Positions 9,950 to 18,983 of a stretch of DNA of 64,000 nucleotides are shown here, piece after piece. Below the pieces are notes generated by a model. The model had not been told where the DNA came from. It was given only the letters and a program-made list of their open reading frames with translations, and did no database searches. Position 1 is the first letter of the stretch, and each line of letters starts with the position of its first letter. The DNA lies in NCBI GenBank assembly GCA_017517275.1, contig JAFWZX010000034.1:1-64000 (forward strand), read 5' to 3'. The stretch comes from Clostridia bacterium (GTDB taxonomy: Bacteria > Bacillota > Clostridia > UBA1212 > UBA1255). The position numbers and the translations under genes are program-made.

Positions 9950-11380
9950 ATGAAAAAAAGAATAATAGTCATTTTGAATATTTTAATATTGTTAGTTCTT
10001 ATTTTTGCCGCCTGCAGTTTGCGACGTGGCAGGGATGATGTTCAGACTATTACTTTTTGGCACTCATATCAAGGGTATCAACAGCAAATATTAGATCGCA
10101 TGGCAGAAACGTATAACAGTACGGTAGGTGCTGAGAATGGAGTAAAAATTGTTTGCGAATTTGCAGGAGAGGACAAAGCAATTGCATCCAAATTCAAAAC
10201 TTCCTTTGAATCAGAAACAGCGCAAGAGACACTCCCAAACATAGCAATGCTCCCTAAATATACAGCATACACAGCAGTAAAATACGGATTGATTACGTAT
10301 GCGGAAAGTTATATGACTGATGAAGAACTTTCTAAATATTTTGAGGGTTTTTTACAAGAAGGACGTCTTTCTATTGACTCCGGAACGTATATTTTTCCTG
10401 TTTCCAAAAAACTGGAACAGACTATTATCAACAAAGACCTGTGGCGGGAGTTTATATCAACCTATCGAGTGTTTTCGGAACGTTCCTTTAACTCGTGGGA
10501 TGAGCTGATGAGGATGGCAGAGGCTTATTATAATTGGACGGATGAAATGACCCCTGAGATTCAAAATGACGGCAAAGCTTTCTTTGCTATAGAATCTTTA
10601 GAATCATTTATTTATACATACACCAACCAACGTATGCCTTCTTTGATTCAATCAGGATATAATGAGATTACCATAAATGCAAATAAGGATACTTTTCGCG
10701 AGATTTGGGAGTTATATCATTGCGGAGTTATTAAGGGTTATATTTCTGTTAACAGCAATGTGTCGGAAGCGCTTCAACACGGCGATATCGTATGTTATAT
10801 AGGATCTCCCGGAAAGATTAAATATTCTTCAAAATATTTGGATTTTAACGGTAAGGAACAGAATCTTAATATTATGTCAGCTCCGTATCCTACCGTGTAT
10901 GAAAATAGGGTTGTGGTTCCTCAATCGGGAGATGGCGCGGTTGTTGTTGATAAAGGAGATAAAGCTAACAGGGCAGCTTATGACTTTTTAAAATGGGTTA
11001 CATCTAATCAGAATATAATATATATCTGTCTTGCCGGATATGAAGTTCCGTCTTGTATAGACGTGACATCTTCTCAGGAAACGCTTGATGAGATTGCTAC
11101 ACTTTTTACAAAAAATAATTTGCAGTACAATCTTGTGGTATGTGAATATAACCAGGCACTAACGTACAATACTTATGCTCCGGTGGCTTTTACAGATAGT
11201 GACAAGTTGGGTAAGAATATAAGCAAATTCTTGCTTAACTCTTCAAAAGCCGGGCGATCTACGTTACAATCGTACATAGAAGGGGGAGCCTCATACAAAG
11301 AGGCCATTGAGATTGTTTGTGCAGATGCAGTGTTTGAACAGTGGTTTGTAGGTATTTTGGATTTTGTTGAAGGTTTTTAA
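9950..11380 (+). CDS. Extracellular solute-binding lipoprotein, sugar (family 1) type, orphan
   Basis: A 476-residue lipoprotein with a lipobox-like end to its signal peptide (IFAAC, Cys about 22) and the opening strand typical of carbohydrate-binding ABC receptors (ITFWHSYQGYQQQILDRM), with the family's later signatures including a substrate-cleft region around NTFREIWELY-like residues. No permease or ATPase gene is nearby; the neighbours are spoVS and miaB. It may feed a transporter encoded elsewhere or act as a sensor. A TATAAT at 9924-9929 lies upstream but has no good -35. The ligand is unknown. Confidence 0.85.
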   Translation: MKKRIIVILNILILLVLIFAACSLRRGRDDVQTITFWHSYQGYQQQILDRMAETYNSTVGAENGVKIVCEFAGEDKAIASKFKTSFESETAQETLPNIAMLPKYTAYTAVKYGLITYAESYMTDEELSKYFEGFLQEGRLSIDSGTYIFPVSKKLEQTIINKDLWREFISTYRVFSERSFNSWDELMRMAEAYYNWTDEMTPEIQNDGKAFFAIESLESFIYTYTNQRMPSLIQSGYNEITINANKDTFREIWELYHCGVIKGYISVNSNVSEALQHGDIVCYIGSPGKIKYSSKYLDFNGKEQNLNIMSAPYPTVYENRVVVPQSGDGAVVVDKGDKANRAAYDFLKWVTSNQNIIYICLAGYEVPSCIDVTSSQETLDEIATLFTKNNLQYNLVVCEYNQALTYNTYAPVAFTDSDKLGKNISKFLLNSSKAGRSTLQSYIEGGASYKEAIEIVCADAVFEQWFVGILDFVEGF

Positions 11381-11457
11381 CCTCCTGTATATGACCTGTT
11401 TGATGAGGTACAAAATCATGGCATTATGAAATTCACGGCTGAGTAGCTATATCGTAG

Positions 11458-12927
11458 TTACATTTCACCGTCTAATGACCAGGTTTGGATTCCTGTTATT
11501 TTAATATCAATCAGTTTTCCTACAATGTCTTTTTTTGATATTTTATTTTCATCAACTATAAAATTAACAATTTTATTTTCAGAGGTTCTGCCGGAAAAAT
11601 GATTGGGATCGTTTTTGCTGGGGCCGTCAACTAAAACCTCGACGGTTTTACCAAGATATGTATCATTTATTTCCTTGCATATGGTGTTGTGAGCATCAAG
11701 AAGTTTGTTAAAACGGGCTTTGACTGTTTCCTCGTCAATTTGCTCCGGTGATGAGGCGGCCGGAGTCCCTACACGCGGCGAATAAATAAAAGTATATGCG
11801 CTGTCATAACGGACCTGTTTTACAAGAGACAAAGTATCTTCGAAATTCTCTTCAGACTCACCGGGAAAGCCCACAATAATATCTGTTGATAAAGCAATGT
11901 CAGGCATTTTTGCCCGTATTCTATCTACAAGAGCCAAGTATTGGTCGCGTGAGTAGCGTCTGTTCATTTTCTTAAGAATCTCAGTAGAACCGGATTGAAC
12001 CGGAAGGTGGAGCTGATTACAAATCAGGCTGTGGCGTGCCATAACGTCGATAAGTTCATCAGACAGATCCTTGGGATGTGAAGTCATGAAACGAATTCGT
12101 TTTATGCTGCTCTCCTTATTTGATTCCAATTTCTCACAAATTTCTTCCAATAACAGGGCAAAGGAGCAAGGCTTTTCGTTGTTTTTTGCCAAATCTTTAC
12201 CGTAAGAGTTAACGTTTTGGCCTAATAAGGTGATCTCTTTATATCCTTCTGCGTCAAGACGCATAATCTCGTTTAGAATATCTTGCGGGGATCTTGATCG
12301 TTCGCGACCTCTTACGTACGGAACGATACAATATGAACAGAAGTTATTACAGCCATACATCACGGTAACCCATGCCTTAGTCTTATCCTCACGTCTGATC
12401 GGAAGTCCCTCCGGTACCTCGGCCATTTCACCACGGGTACTGGAAATGTCGTAGACGTTCCTGCCTGTTTCCAGTGTTTTTTCTAGCATGGCAGGGAAAC
12501 GGTAGATATCATGTGTGCCGAAAACAAGGTTAACGTGTTTATGCTTTTTCTTGATAATGTCAACGATATGCGGCTGTTCGGTCATACAGCCGCATACAGC
12601 CAAAATCATTCCCGGATTTGAACGTTTAATCATTTTAAGTTCGCCAAGGCGCCCCAGCACTTTACCTTCTGCATTTTCTCTGATACAGCAGGTGTTAAAA
12701 ATTACCAGGTCAACCTTATTTTTTTTATAGTCGTCAACGATTGTGTAACCCATATTCTCAAGCATTCCGGCGAGCTTTTCGCTGTCGTGCTCATTCATCT
12801 GACATCCAAGGGTACGCACAACGGCATAGGCCGGGGAGGGTATCTTGCTCTTTACAGCAGTCATATGATCAAATGCGGCGACAATATCCTTTTCAGGAAC
12901 AATATTTAAATTGATAAACGTATCCAT
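11458..12927 (-). CDS. miaB: tRNA-2-methylthio-N6-dimethylallyladenosine synthase MiaB
   Basis: Radical-SAM methylthiotransferase that adds the methylthio group to i6A37 in tRNAs reading UNN codons. The N-terminal UPF0004 domain has its three cluster cysteines (TLGCQMNEHDSEK, NTCCIRENA, CGCMTEQ). The radical-SAM CxxxCxxC motif is CNNFCSYC, and a TRAM domain closes the protein (EVLVDGPSKNDPNHFSGRT). The start is ATG 12927, just after GAGGTAAAG, giving 489 residues; the longer frame to 12969 has no ribosome site. The gene stands alone, without mutS/mutL or miaA. Confidence 0.96.
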   Translation of the reverse strand: MDTFINLNIVPEKDIVAAFDHMTAVKSKIPSPAYAVVRTLGCQMNEHDSEKLAGMLENMGYTIVDDYKKNKVDLVIFNTCCIRENAEGKVLGRLGELKMIKRSNPGMILAVCGCMTEQPHIVDIIKKKHKHVNLVFGTHDIYRFPAMLEKTLETGRNVYDISSTRGEMAEVPEGLPIRREDKTKAWVTVMYGCNNFCSYCIVPYVRGRERSRSPQDILNEIMRLDAEGYKEITLLGQNVNSYGKDLAKNNEKPCSFALLLEEICEKLESNKESSIKRIRFMTSHPKDLSDELIDVMARHSLICNQLHLPVQSGSTEILKKMNRRYSRDQYLALVDRIRAKMPDIALSTDIIVGFPGESEENFEDTLSLVKQVRYDSAYTFIYSPRVGTPAASSPEQIDEETVKARFNKLLDAHNTICKEINDTYLGKTVEVLVDGPSKNDPNHFSGRTSENKIVNFIVDENKISKKDIVGKLIDIKITGIQTWSLDGEM

Positions 12928-12959
12928 TATCTTTACCTCGTAAAAAAATTTACTGATAA

Positions 12960-12988
12960 AATATACCATATGCTACATAGTTTTTCAA
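12960..12988 (-). promoter_or_regulatory. Sigma-A promoter for miaB
   Basis: Read on the minus strand: TTGAAA (12988-12983), a 17-base spacer, TATATT (12965-12960). The leader before miaB would be about 30 bases. Confidence 0.65.
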
Positions 12989-13031
12989 TCATGCATATGA
13001 CTTACAGAAGTCAATTCTTTGAAGGTGTATA

Positions 13032-13060
13032 TTGACACATTATTACGGATATGGAATAAT
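13032..13060 (+). promoter_or_regulatory. Sigma-A promoter for the lipoprotein gene at 13132
   Basis: TTGACA (13032-13037), 17-base spacer, AATAAT (13055-13060), diverging from the miaB promoter. Confidence 0.55.
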
Positions 13061-13131
13061 ATAACACAAGGAAAAAATAACTATACAATAATATGATAAG
13101 TTATAATATAACAAAAAAAGAGGCTCTGACT

Positions 13132-14013
13132 ATGAGAAAAATCGTTTTGTTTATAATTTTTGCTATAATGCTTTTTCTGGTTTCATGTGATACGAATGTG
13201 GCGCCAAATCCCAACTCTACTCCCGGTACATCGCCGCAATTGACTGAATATTCGTGCTTTGACACTGAAGATGGATGGCGGGTTGTACTCGGTGAATATC
13301 CTAAGATAGACCATTCGGAGTCCGGATGCAGTATTCATCACGAACTGGTAACATTTACTTCGCTTATTGAATTGCACCGGCGTTTTATGGATGGGACGTT
13401 TGATAGTCATGAGAAAGAATCTTTAGAGGCGTACCTTCCGTATGATACAGAGAATAGACTGATAATGTTCAATTTGGATGATATTGCATATCCTGTTTTT
13501 CCTGACAGGATAACTTGGAATGATAATGAAGAAATACAGCTTACAAGAGAAATAAATCAATCTAGCTTTAGTTCGAAGTTCTACGATGATTTATACGTAG
13601 GAAAAGTTTACATGTTCATTACTTCAAGTGATATGGAACAAAATATCAGTGATGTGCGTATTACAAGAGAAAACGCGAAGACATACCAAGCGATAAATGT
13701 TTTAAGAAACGGTGATGAATTGCAAAATAATGAATCTGCAATACCGATTCTTGTGCAGGGTATTCAGTATGACACTTCTTATGGAGATAAGGGAATTCAA
13801 ATTTGCTACGAGTTCACGGAAAACAATCTTCAATATTCTGTTTTCGAAGAATTGGATGTTGATGACAAGACTCTAAAGCATGTGAGAATATACGTATATA
13901 ATGATAATCATTATTTCTTATATTATGTACCGGCAGAGATGTTTATCGGTGAATATCCTACTAGAGAGGAAATTATAACATTTGGCATCAAAATAGAAGC
14001 GATGAACGAGTAA
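13132..14013 (+). CDS. Lipoprotein of unknown function
   Basis: A 293-residue exported protein with a clear lipoprotein signal (MRKIVLFIIF... ending LVSC, Cys about 19), then a short Pro/Asn/Ser linker (NVAPNPNSTPGTSP). I do not recognise the mature domain, which is rich in acidic and aromatic residues and looks globular. Start ATG 13132 follows a GAGG ribosome site; an upstream in-frame ATG at 13093 would place residues before the signal peptide and is rejected. It is a single gene bounded by its own promoter and a strong hairpin at 14061-14102. Confidence 0.8.
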   Translation: MRKIVLFIIFAIMLFLVSCDTNVAPNPNSTPGTSPQLTEYSCFDTEDGWRVVLGEYPKIDHSESGCSIHHELVTFTSLIELHRRFMDGTFDSHEKESLEAYLPYDTENRLIMFNLDDIAYPVFPDRITWNDNEEIQLTREINQSSFSSKFYDDLYVGKVYMFITSSDMEQNISDVRITRENAKTYQAINVLRNGDELQNNESAIPILVQGIQYDTSYGDKGIQICYEFTENNLQYSVFEELDVDDKTLKHVRIYVYNDNHYFLYYVPAEMFIGEYPTREEIITFGIKIEAMNE

Positions 14014-14060
14014 TTGGAGATTATCATTAACAGATACACTATGATTTAATTATATTACCT

Positions 14061-14102
14061 ATGCTTGACAGTCCGGCTTTTGTTATCCGGACTGTCAAGC
14101 AT
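14061..14102. terminator. Perfect 16-bp inverted repeat between two single genes
   Basis: Arms 14061-14076 and 14087-14102 (ATGCTTGACAGTCCGG and its exact complement) around a 10-base loop. It sits between the stop at 14013 and the promoter at 14110, where a terminator is expected, but no T-run follows on either strand. It may be a terminator of unusual type, an mRNA-end stabiliser or a small repeat element. Confidence 0.55.
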
Positions 14103-14109
14103 ATGACTC

Positions 14110-14139
14110 TTGAAAAAAAGTCCCGTGTTGAGATACAAT
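14110..14139 (+). promoter_or_regulatory. Sigma-A promoter for the CBM9-like gene
   Basis: TTGAAA (14110-14115), 18-base spacer, TACAAT (14134-14139), about 30 bases before the AGGAGG ribosome site. Confidence 0.6.
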
Positions 14140-14172
14140 ATATTTTTGTAATCGTACGTAAGGAGGACTATC

Positions 14173-14796
14173 GTGAAAAAATACGTCATAAAAAAAGTTT
14201 CCCACAGAAATATTGATTGGGAAAAAATAGAAAAAGGTAATATCGACTTATATCCCTGGGGAGATAAATACGCACCCAAGGCTTTTTTTAAGCTTGTTTA
14301 TATAGAAAATGAAGGTTTTATCCTAAGGCTTACGTGCGAGGAGGAAAATCCAAAAACAAAATATGACAATTATATGGATCCGGTATATTGTGATAGCTGC
14401 ATGGAATTTTTTGCCGACTACTCGGGTGAAAAGCCTAGTTTTTCAAGTCTGCCGGGCTACATAAACTACGAGCTGAACTCTAAAGGAACTCTTCTAAGTG
14501 CGGTTGGCAACAACCGAAATGATCGCATACCTCTAATTGACATCACAAATGAGCTTCCGGAAATAAAAGCATATAAAGGACAAAAAGAATGGAGTGTGGA
14601 AGTATTCACGCCTTTTCACCTGCTTAAAAAAGTGTATAAATACAGTGAGTTTACATCAGGATATACATTTTACGGAAATGCATACAAGTGTGGCGACGAA
14701 TGTGAAAAGCCTCATTACGGCATGTGGAATTTAATTGAAAAAACTACACCGGATTACCATATTCCGGCTTTTTTTGGTGAATTTCACATGGAATAA
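14173..14796 (+). CDS. Carbohydrate-binding family 9 (DOMON-like) protein
   Basis: A 207-residue protein without signal peptide that resembles the CBM9-like, DOMON-fold proteins found as stand-alone genes in Clostridia and Bacteroidota. Family hallmarks visible are the WGDKYAPKAFFKLVY opening, DPVYCDSCMEFFADY, a middle YINYELNSKGTLLSA strand, the EWSVEVFTPFHLL segment and the closing YGMWNLIE plus FGEFHME. Start is GTG 14173 with AGGAGG at 14161-14166. Sugar or heme binding is typical of the fold, but no ligand can be assigned; the lack of a secretion signal is odd for a glycan binder. Confidence 0.75.
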   Translation: MKKYVIKKVSHRNIDWEKIEKGNIDLYPWGDKYAPKAFFKLVYIENEGFILRLTCEEENPKTKYDNYMDPVYCDSCMEFFADYSGEKPSFSSLPGYINYELNSKGTLLSAVGNNRNDRIPLIDITNELPEIKAYKGQKEWSVEVFTPFHLLKKVYKYSEFTSGYTFYGNAYKCGDECEKPHYGMWNLIEKTTPDYHIPAFFGEFHME

Positions 14797-14798
14797 GG

Positions 14799-14827
14799 TT
14801 GCATTGAATATTCAAATATAATATAAT
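14799..14827 (+). promoter_or_regulatory. Sigma-A promoter for the amino-acid ABC operon
   Basis: TTGCAT (14799-14804), exactly 17 bases, then TATAAT (14822-14827), about 60 bases before the binding-protein start. Confidence 0.7.
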
Positions 14828-14889
14828 CTGTGGGTTGAGGTATTACTCAATGTAAATGTATAAAATATTTTTGAGAGGACGAAACGAAA

Positions 14890-15738
14890 ATGAAAAAAAT
14901 TATCGCTGTAGTTTTATGTGTAGTTCTGGCTTTAGCATGTGTAGGCATGACTTCCTGCGGAGATGCAGCAGACAAGCAGAGCGTGGATGCAATTAAAAAA
15001 GCAGGTAAACTTACTATGTATACAAACGCTGAATTCCCTCCTTTTGAATATATGGATGGTACTGAAGTAAAAGGCGTTGACGTTGATATTGCTCAGGCAA
15101 TTGCTGACAAATTAGGCGTAAAGCTTGAAATACATAACGTTAAATTCGATACTATTATCGGTTCTATTCAGTCCGGTAAAGGTTCTATCGGAGCTGCAGG
15201 TATCACCGTTATTGAAGAGAGAAAAGAGAGCGTTGATTTCTCAATTGAATATACAACAAGTAAGCAGTATATCATTGTTGCAGCTGATTCTACCGTTGCT
15301 AAGATTGAAGATCTTGCAGGTATGAAGATTGGTGTTCAGCTTGGTACAACAGGTGATTTCATTATCACAGATGAGATTAACGGCTACGAAGACGGTGACG
15401 GAAAGGCTGTTAAGGGAGTACTTCAGGATACAGGCGCAAGCGTTACTACGTACAACAGTGCGGCAGATGCAGCTATCGCTCTTAACTCAGGCAAGATTCA
15501 GGCTGTAGTAATCGACAAACTTCCTGCTGAGATCATTGCAGGAAACTATGAAAACCTTAAGGCAATTGAGCTTGTATATGCAGACGGCAGCAACACAGAA
15601 GAGTCATATGCTATCTGCGTAGCTAAGGGTAACGAGTCACTTCTCAAGGTTATAAATGAAGTTATCGAAGAACTCAAAGCTAATGGTAAGATTGACGAAT
15701 TCGTAATCAAGCACACAGGCGCAGCTTCTGAAAAATAA
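14890..15738 (+). CDS. Amino-acid ABC importer, substrate-binding lipoprotein
   Basis: A 282-residue family 3 periplasmic-type binding protein, tethered as a lipoprotein (signal ending GMTSC). Core motifs are TNAEFPPFEYMD, GVDVDIAQAIADKLG, IEERKESVDFS and LAGMKIGVQLGTTGD, typical of polar amino-acid receptors such as glutamine, cystine or arginine binders. It is the first gene of a three-gene operon with the permease 31 bases on and the ATPase overlapping that. Ribosome site GAGAGGACGAAACG precedes ATG 14890. The exact amino acid cannot be told. Confidence 0.93.
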   Translation: MKKIIAVVLCVVLALACVGMTSCGDAADKQSVDAIKKAGKLTMYTNAEFPPFEYMDGTEVKGVDVDIAQAIADKLGVKLEIHNVKFDTIIGSIQSGKGSIGAAGITVIEERKESVDFSIEYTTSKQYIIVAADSTVAKIEDLAGMKIGVQLGTTGDFIITDEINGYEDGDGKAVKGVLQDTGASVTTYNSAADAAIALNSGKIQAVVIDKLPAEIIAGNYENLKAIELVYADGSNTEESYAICVAKGNESLLKVINEVIEELKANGKIDEFVIKHTGAASEK

Positions 15739-15769
15739 TTTAATTTCTTAGAAAAAGGTTGGTTCAGGT

Positions 15770-16477
15770 ATGGAGTTCATAAATTATCTTACTGAAATGT
15801 TTGAAAAAACATTTATAAGAGATGATCGATATAAGTTATTTTTAGAAGGCTTTAAAAATACTCTTGTTATCGCAGTTTTTGCAACACTATTGGGTGTTGT
15901 TATCGGTTTGATTGTTGCAGTAGTAAAGGTTTGGTACAAGCAGTATCCCAAGAACGTATTGCTTAAAATTCTAAACTTTATTGCAGAAATATACACAACC
16001 ATTATCCGAGGAACCCCTGTTGTTGTACAACTTATGCTCTCCTACTTCGTTATTTTTGCCGCATCGGATAAAGCAGTCCTGGTTGGTATTATAGCTTTCA
16101 GCTTTAACTCAGGTGCGTACGTATCCGAAATCATTCGAGCAGGAATAAATGCTGTGGATAAAGGCCAAACAGAGGCCGGCAGATCGCTCGGTCTGTCTCA
16201 AAGCAGAACAATGATCAGTATTGTTTTACCGCAGGCATTTAAAAATATTCTTCCGGCTCTTGGCAACGAATTTATCGCAATTTTGAAGGAAACGTCAGTC
16301 ATCGGATATCTTGGTGTTGTTGACTTGACAAAAGCAGGCGAGATGGTAAGATCCCGTACGGCTGACGCTTTCTTCTGTCTTATTTTTGTGGCTGCAGTTT
16401 ACCTTGTTTTGGTACTCGGCTTATCAGCATTGTTCAAGAAAATGGAAAAGAGGATGTCTAAAAGTGATAGAGGTTAA
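15770..16477 (+). CDS. Amino-acid ABC importer, permease
   Basis: A 235-residue inner-membrane permease of the His/Glu/Gln/Arg family. About five helices are visible. The family's opening ([19 protein letters not shown]), the [12 protein letters not shown] segment and the EAA coupling loop ([21 protein letters not shown]), which docks the ATPase, are intact. It acts as a homodimer in this family, matching the single permease gene here. Its end overlaps the ATPase start by 14 bases. Confidence 0.95.
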   Translation: MEFINYLTEMFEKTFIRDDRYKLFLEGFKNTLVIAVFATLLGVVIGLIVAVVKVWYKQYPKNVLLKILNFIAEIYTTIIRGTPVVVQLMLSYFVIFAASDKAVLVGIIAFSFNSGAYVSEIIRAGINAVDKGQTEAGRSLGLSQSRTMISIVLPQAFKNILPALGNEFIAILKETSVIGYLGVVDLTKAGEMVRSRTADAFFCLIFVAAVYLVLVLGLSALFKKMEKRMSKSDRG

Positions 16478-17189
16478 AGATTTATACAAAACGTTTGATA
16501 ATAAAAAAATGGTTTTAAACGGCATCACTGAGACGATCCACCAAGGGGAGAAGGTCGTTATCATCGGACCTTCCGGCTCAGGCAAAAGTACATTTTTGCG
16601 TTGCCTTAATCTGCTTGAACAGCCTACAAAAGGCAATATATTTTTTAAAGGCGTTGATATAACAGACCCTAAGACGGATATTAATAAACTCCGTCAGCAG
16701 ATGGGTATGGTTTTTCAGCACTTTAATCTCTTTCCTCATATGAGCATTCTGGAAAATATTTCCTTTGCGCCCATTAAACTTAAATTACAATCGAAAGAAC
16801 AGGCCCTGGAGAATGCAAATAAATTGCTAAAACGAATTGGCCTTTCAGATAAAGTTAAAAGCTATCCTAATCAGCTGTCCGGCGGACAGAAGCAAAGAGT
16901 TGCTATTGTCAGAGCCCTTGCTATGAATCCATCTGTTATGCTGTTTGACGAGCCTACGTCGGCCCTCGATCCGGAAATGGTTGGCGAGGTTCTTGAACTT
17001 ATGAAGGAGCTGGCAGAAGACGGTATGACTATGGCTGTCGTTACTCATGAAATGGGTTTTGCCAAAGAAGTTGCAAATCGCGTTTTATTCATGGACGAAG
17101 GAGCTATAATAGAGCAGGGTACGCCCGACGAGATTTTCAATCATCCGACGAACCAGCGTACACAGGATTTTCTTGCGAAAGTTTTATAA
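16464..17189 (+). CDS. Amino-acid ABC importer, ATP-binding protein
   Basis: A 241-residue GlnQ/ArtM-type ATPase driving the importer above. Walker A is GPSGSGKST, the Q-loop region [13 protein letters not shown], the signature [15 protein letters not shown], Walker [14 protein letters not shown] and the H-loop VVTHEMGFA. The start is GTG 16464, read in another frame inside the permease end, with AAGAGGA about nine bases upstream; translational coupling is expected. The earlier in-frame codon at 16386 would lie deep in the permease and is rejected. Confidence 0.95.
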   Translation: MIEVKDLYKTFDNKKMVLNGITETIHQGEKVVIIGPSGSGKSTFLRCLNLLEQPTKGNIFFKGVDITDPKTDINKLRQQMGMVFQHFNLFPHMSILENISFAPIKLKLQSKEQALENANKLLKRIGLSDKVKSYPNQLSGGQKQRVAIVRALAMNPSVMLFDEPTSALDPEMVGEVLELMKELAEDGMTMAVVTHEMGFAKEVANRVLFMDEGAIIEQGTPDEIFNHPTNQRTQDFLAKVL

Positions 17190-17207
17190 TATTTTTTGGG
17201 GTGCATT

Positions 17208-18026
17208 TTGGATATCGAAAATGAGAGCTATAAAATCAAATTAGATGTTTTCGAAGGCCCCTTTGACCTTTTGCTCACACTTTTAGAAAAAAATAAAATC
17301 GATATAGTTGATATTAACATATGTGCTATTGCCGACCAATATCTGGAAATTCTTAAAGATAATTTCGACATGGATATTGCTTCGGAATTCCTTGTCATGG
17401 CATCGATTTTGCTACGCTTAAAATCTAAACGGTTGCTTCCGCAAGAGGAGAAAGAAGAAGAGGAAATTTCCGAAGAAGAGCTTATCAGACGACTTGAGGA
17501 ATATAAAAAGTATAAAGACATAACTCCTCGAATAACGGAAATGTACAGTCATTGGACGAAAGCACACTATAAAATGCCGGAAAAAATTAATTTTACTAAA
17601 CGTTATCTTCCGATTGCTATAGACGTTGACAAACTTGCCGACTGTTATTCAAATATTCAGATACGCTTTCAGGACAAGCATAATGACAATAAAGAGAAAA
17701 TGGACGATATTCTTAAAACGGAAAAAGTCAGCCTGCGAGCAAAAATGCATCAGGTTGTAGGTCATATCGTAAAAAAAATTAAAACAACATTTTCCTCTAT
17801 TTTCTCTAAAAAAGAAAGTAAGGCTGAGATTGTAACCGGTTTCCTGGCAGTGTTGGAATTAGATAAACGTAAGAAAATTCTGATTCAACAAGAGGAAAAT
17901 TTTGGAGAAATTACGATTACTCCGGGATCTGATATTGATACTGAAGATGATTACCTTAATATGGAGGAAGCCGGGGATTTTGAAAATGATGGGGAGGAAG
18001 AATTATGGAATCAATCACAGAATTAA
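17208..18026 (+). CDS. scpA: Segregation and condensation protein A
   Basis: Kleisin subunit that bridges the two heads of SMC in the bacterial condensin. The family's opening (FEGPFDLLLTLLEKNKIDI) and the helical IADQYLEIL stretch are plain; acidic runs (EEKEEEEISEEEL) follow, and the C-terminal winged helix ends the protein. It lacks an ATG: TTG 17208 has GGGGTG just upstream, and TTG 17196 is an alternative. At about 272 residues the length is typical. Its stop overlaps scpB by 22 bases. Confidence 0.94.
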   Translation: MDIENESYKIKLDVFEGPFDLLLTLLEKNKIDIVDINICAIADQYLEILKDNFDMDIASEFLVMASILLRLKSKRLLPQEEKEEEEISEEELIRRLEEYKKYKDITPRITEMYSHWTKAHYKMPEKINFTKRYLPIAIDVDKLADCYSNIQIRFQDKHNDNKEKMDDILKTEKVSLRAKMHQVVGHIVKKIKTTFSSIFSKKESKAEIVTGFLAVLELDKRKKILIQQEENFGEITITPGSDIDTEDDYLNMEEAGDFENDGEEELWNQSQN

Positions 18027-18574
18027 AATATAGTAAGAATGAAGCTATAATGGAAGCTCTTTTATTTGCAACCGGTGAAAAGGTTACGATAGAAGAGTTA
18101 TCAATAGTTTTAAAGCTTACCCATAAGGAAACGCAAAACGTTGCACAGCGCCTTATGTCCCGTTACGAAAACCGTTCCGGCGGGGTGATTATGCGCAAAG
18201 TTACCGACGGATATATTTTATCTACGAAGCCGGAATTACATGAGGATATTCGTGAATATTTTGATTTTGCCTCTATGTCTTCCTTAAGCCGTGCCGCTAT
18301 GGAAACGTTATCTATTATTGCATATAATCAACCTGTAACAAGAGCCGGAATAGAGATGGTCCGCGGTGTGAACAGCGACGGAGTTCTGGCAAAGCTTCTC
18401 GAACGGGGCCTTGTTTGTGAAAAGGGACGCAAAGATTCACCCGGTCGCCCGATGCTTTACGGAACTACAGATTTATTCTTAAAAAGTATCGGAGTTGAAG
18501 ATTTATCTCAATTGCCGCCGGTCGTTATGGCTGAGGCTGTTGAGACTCCTGATTCTGAGACTGCTTTGATATAA
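18005..18574 (+). CDS. scpB: Segregation and condensation protein B
   Basis: Winged-helix dimer partner of ScpA in the SMC condensin. A 189-residue protein with the family's NEAIMEALLFATGEKVTIEEL opening and the conserved IAYNQPVTRAGIEMVRGVNSD core, then a GRKDSPGRPMLYGTT segment. GGGGAGGAAG precedes ATG 18005 inside the end of scpA. The last 50 bases overlap the end of gerW on the other strand. Confidence 0.95.
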   Translation: MESITELKYSKNEAIMEALLFATGEKVTIEELSIVLKLTHKETQNVAQRLMSRYENRSGGVIMRKVTDGYILSTKPELHEDIREYFDFASMSSLSRAAMETLSIIAYNQPVTRAGIEMVRGVNSDGVLAKLLERGLVCEKGRKDSPGRPMLYGTTDLFLKSIGVEDLSQLPPVVMAEAVETPDSETALI

Positions 18575-18983
18575 GGTCTTTGAGCATGCCTGTAATTTTA
18601 TCTACAACGCCGGGAAGAGTATCAATTAGCTTTTCCGGCGTTGTTTTTTTATCTATTGTTACAAGTTGAACTTGACCTTCTTGAATATTCTGGGAATTCG
18701 GTGCAAAGACAAAGGCAATGGGAGTGATGGAAACGCCGGCTGCCGTACCGCCTGCAAAAGGATATTTCACCGGAGTAATAAAATTATCGTCAAGTTGCTC
18801 TTTTTGCTTCATAGAAGAATATTGTCCGCCTCCTGCCGCCAAACCAAAGCTCACCTTTGATATGGGAATAATCGTCGCACCATCCGGAGTCTGAACGGGA
18901 TTTCCTACGATTGTGTCCACGTCAATCATTTCTTTAAGATTAGTCATAGACGTTATCATAACGTCGTTTATAGGATTATCCAT
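18525..18983 (-). CDS. gerW: Sporulation protein GerW/YtfJ family
   Basis: A 152-residue member of the GerW (YtfJ) family, needed for normal spore germination in Bacillus and always near scpAB/DUF2953 in Clostridia. Visible features are MTSMTNLKEMIDVDTIVG, the DGATIIPISKVSFGLAAGGG segment and the AGVSITPIAFVF strand, ending in a Gln-rich tail. ATG 18983 directly follows the stop of the DUF2953-like gene, whose last codons supply the AAGGAGAAG ribosome site. The last 50 bases run into scpB from the opposite strand. Confidence 0.93.
   Translation of the reverse strand: MDNPINDVMITSMTNLKEMIDVDTIVGNPVQTPDGATIIPISKVSFGLAAGGGQYSSMKQKEQLDDNFITPVKYPFAGGTAAGVSITPIAFVFAPNSQNIQEGQVQLVTIDKKTTPEKLIDTLPGVVDKITGMLKDLISKQSQNQESQQPQP

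Noticed and set aside
14828..14889. Possible amino-acid riboswitch or T-box before the amino-acid ABC operon
   Set aside because: The leader is only about 55 bases with one short TTGAG/CTCAA stem; no T-box or known aptamer sequence.
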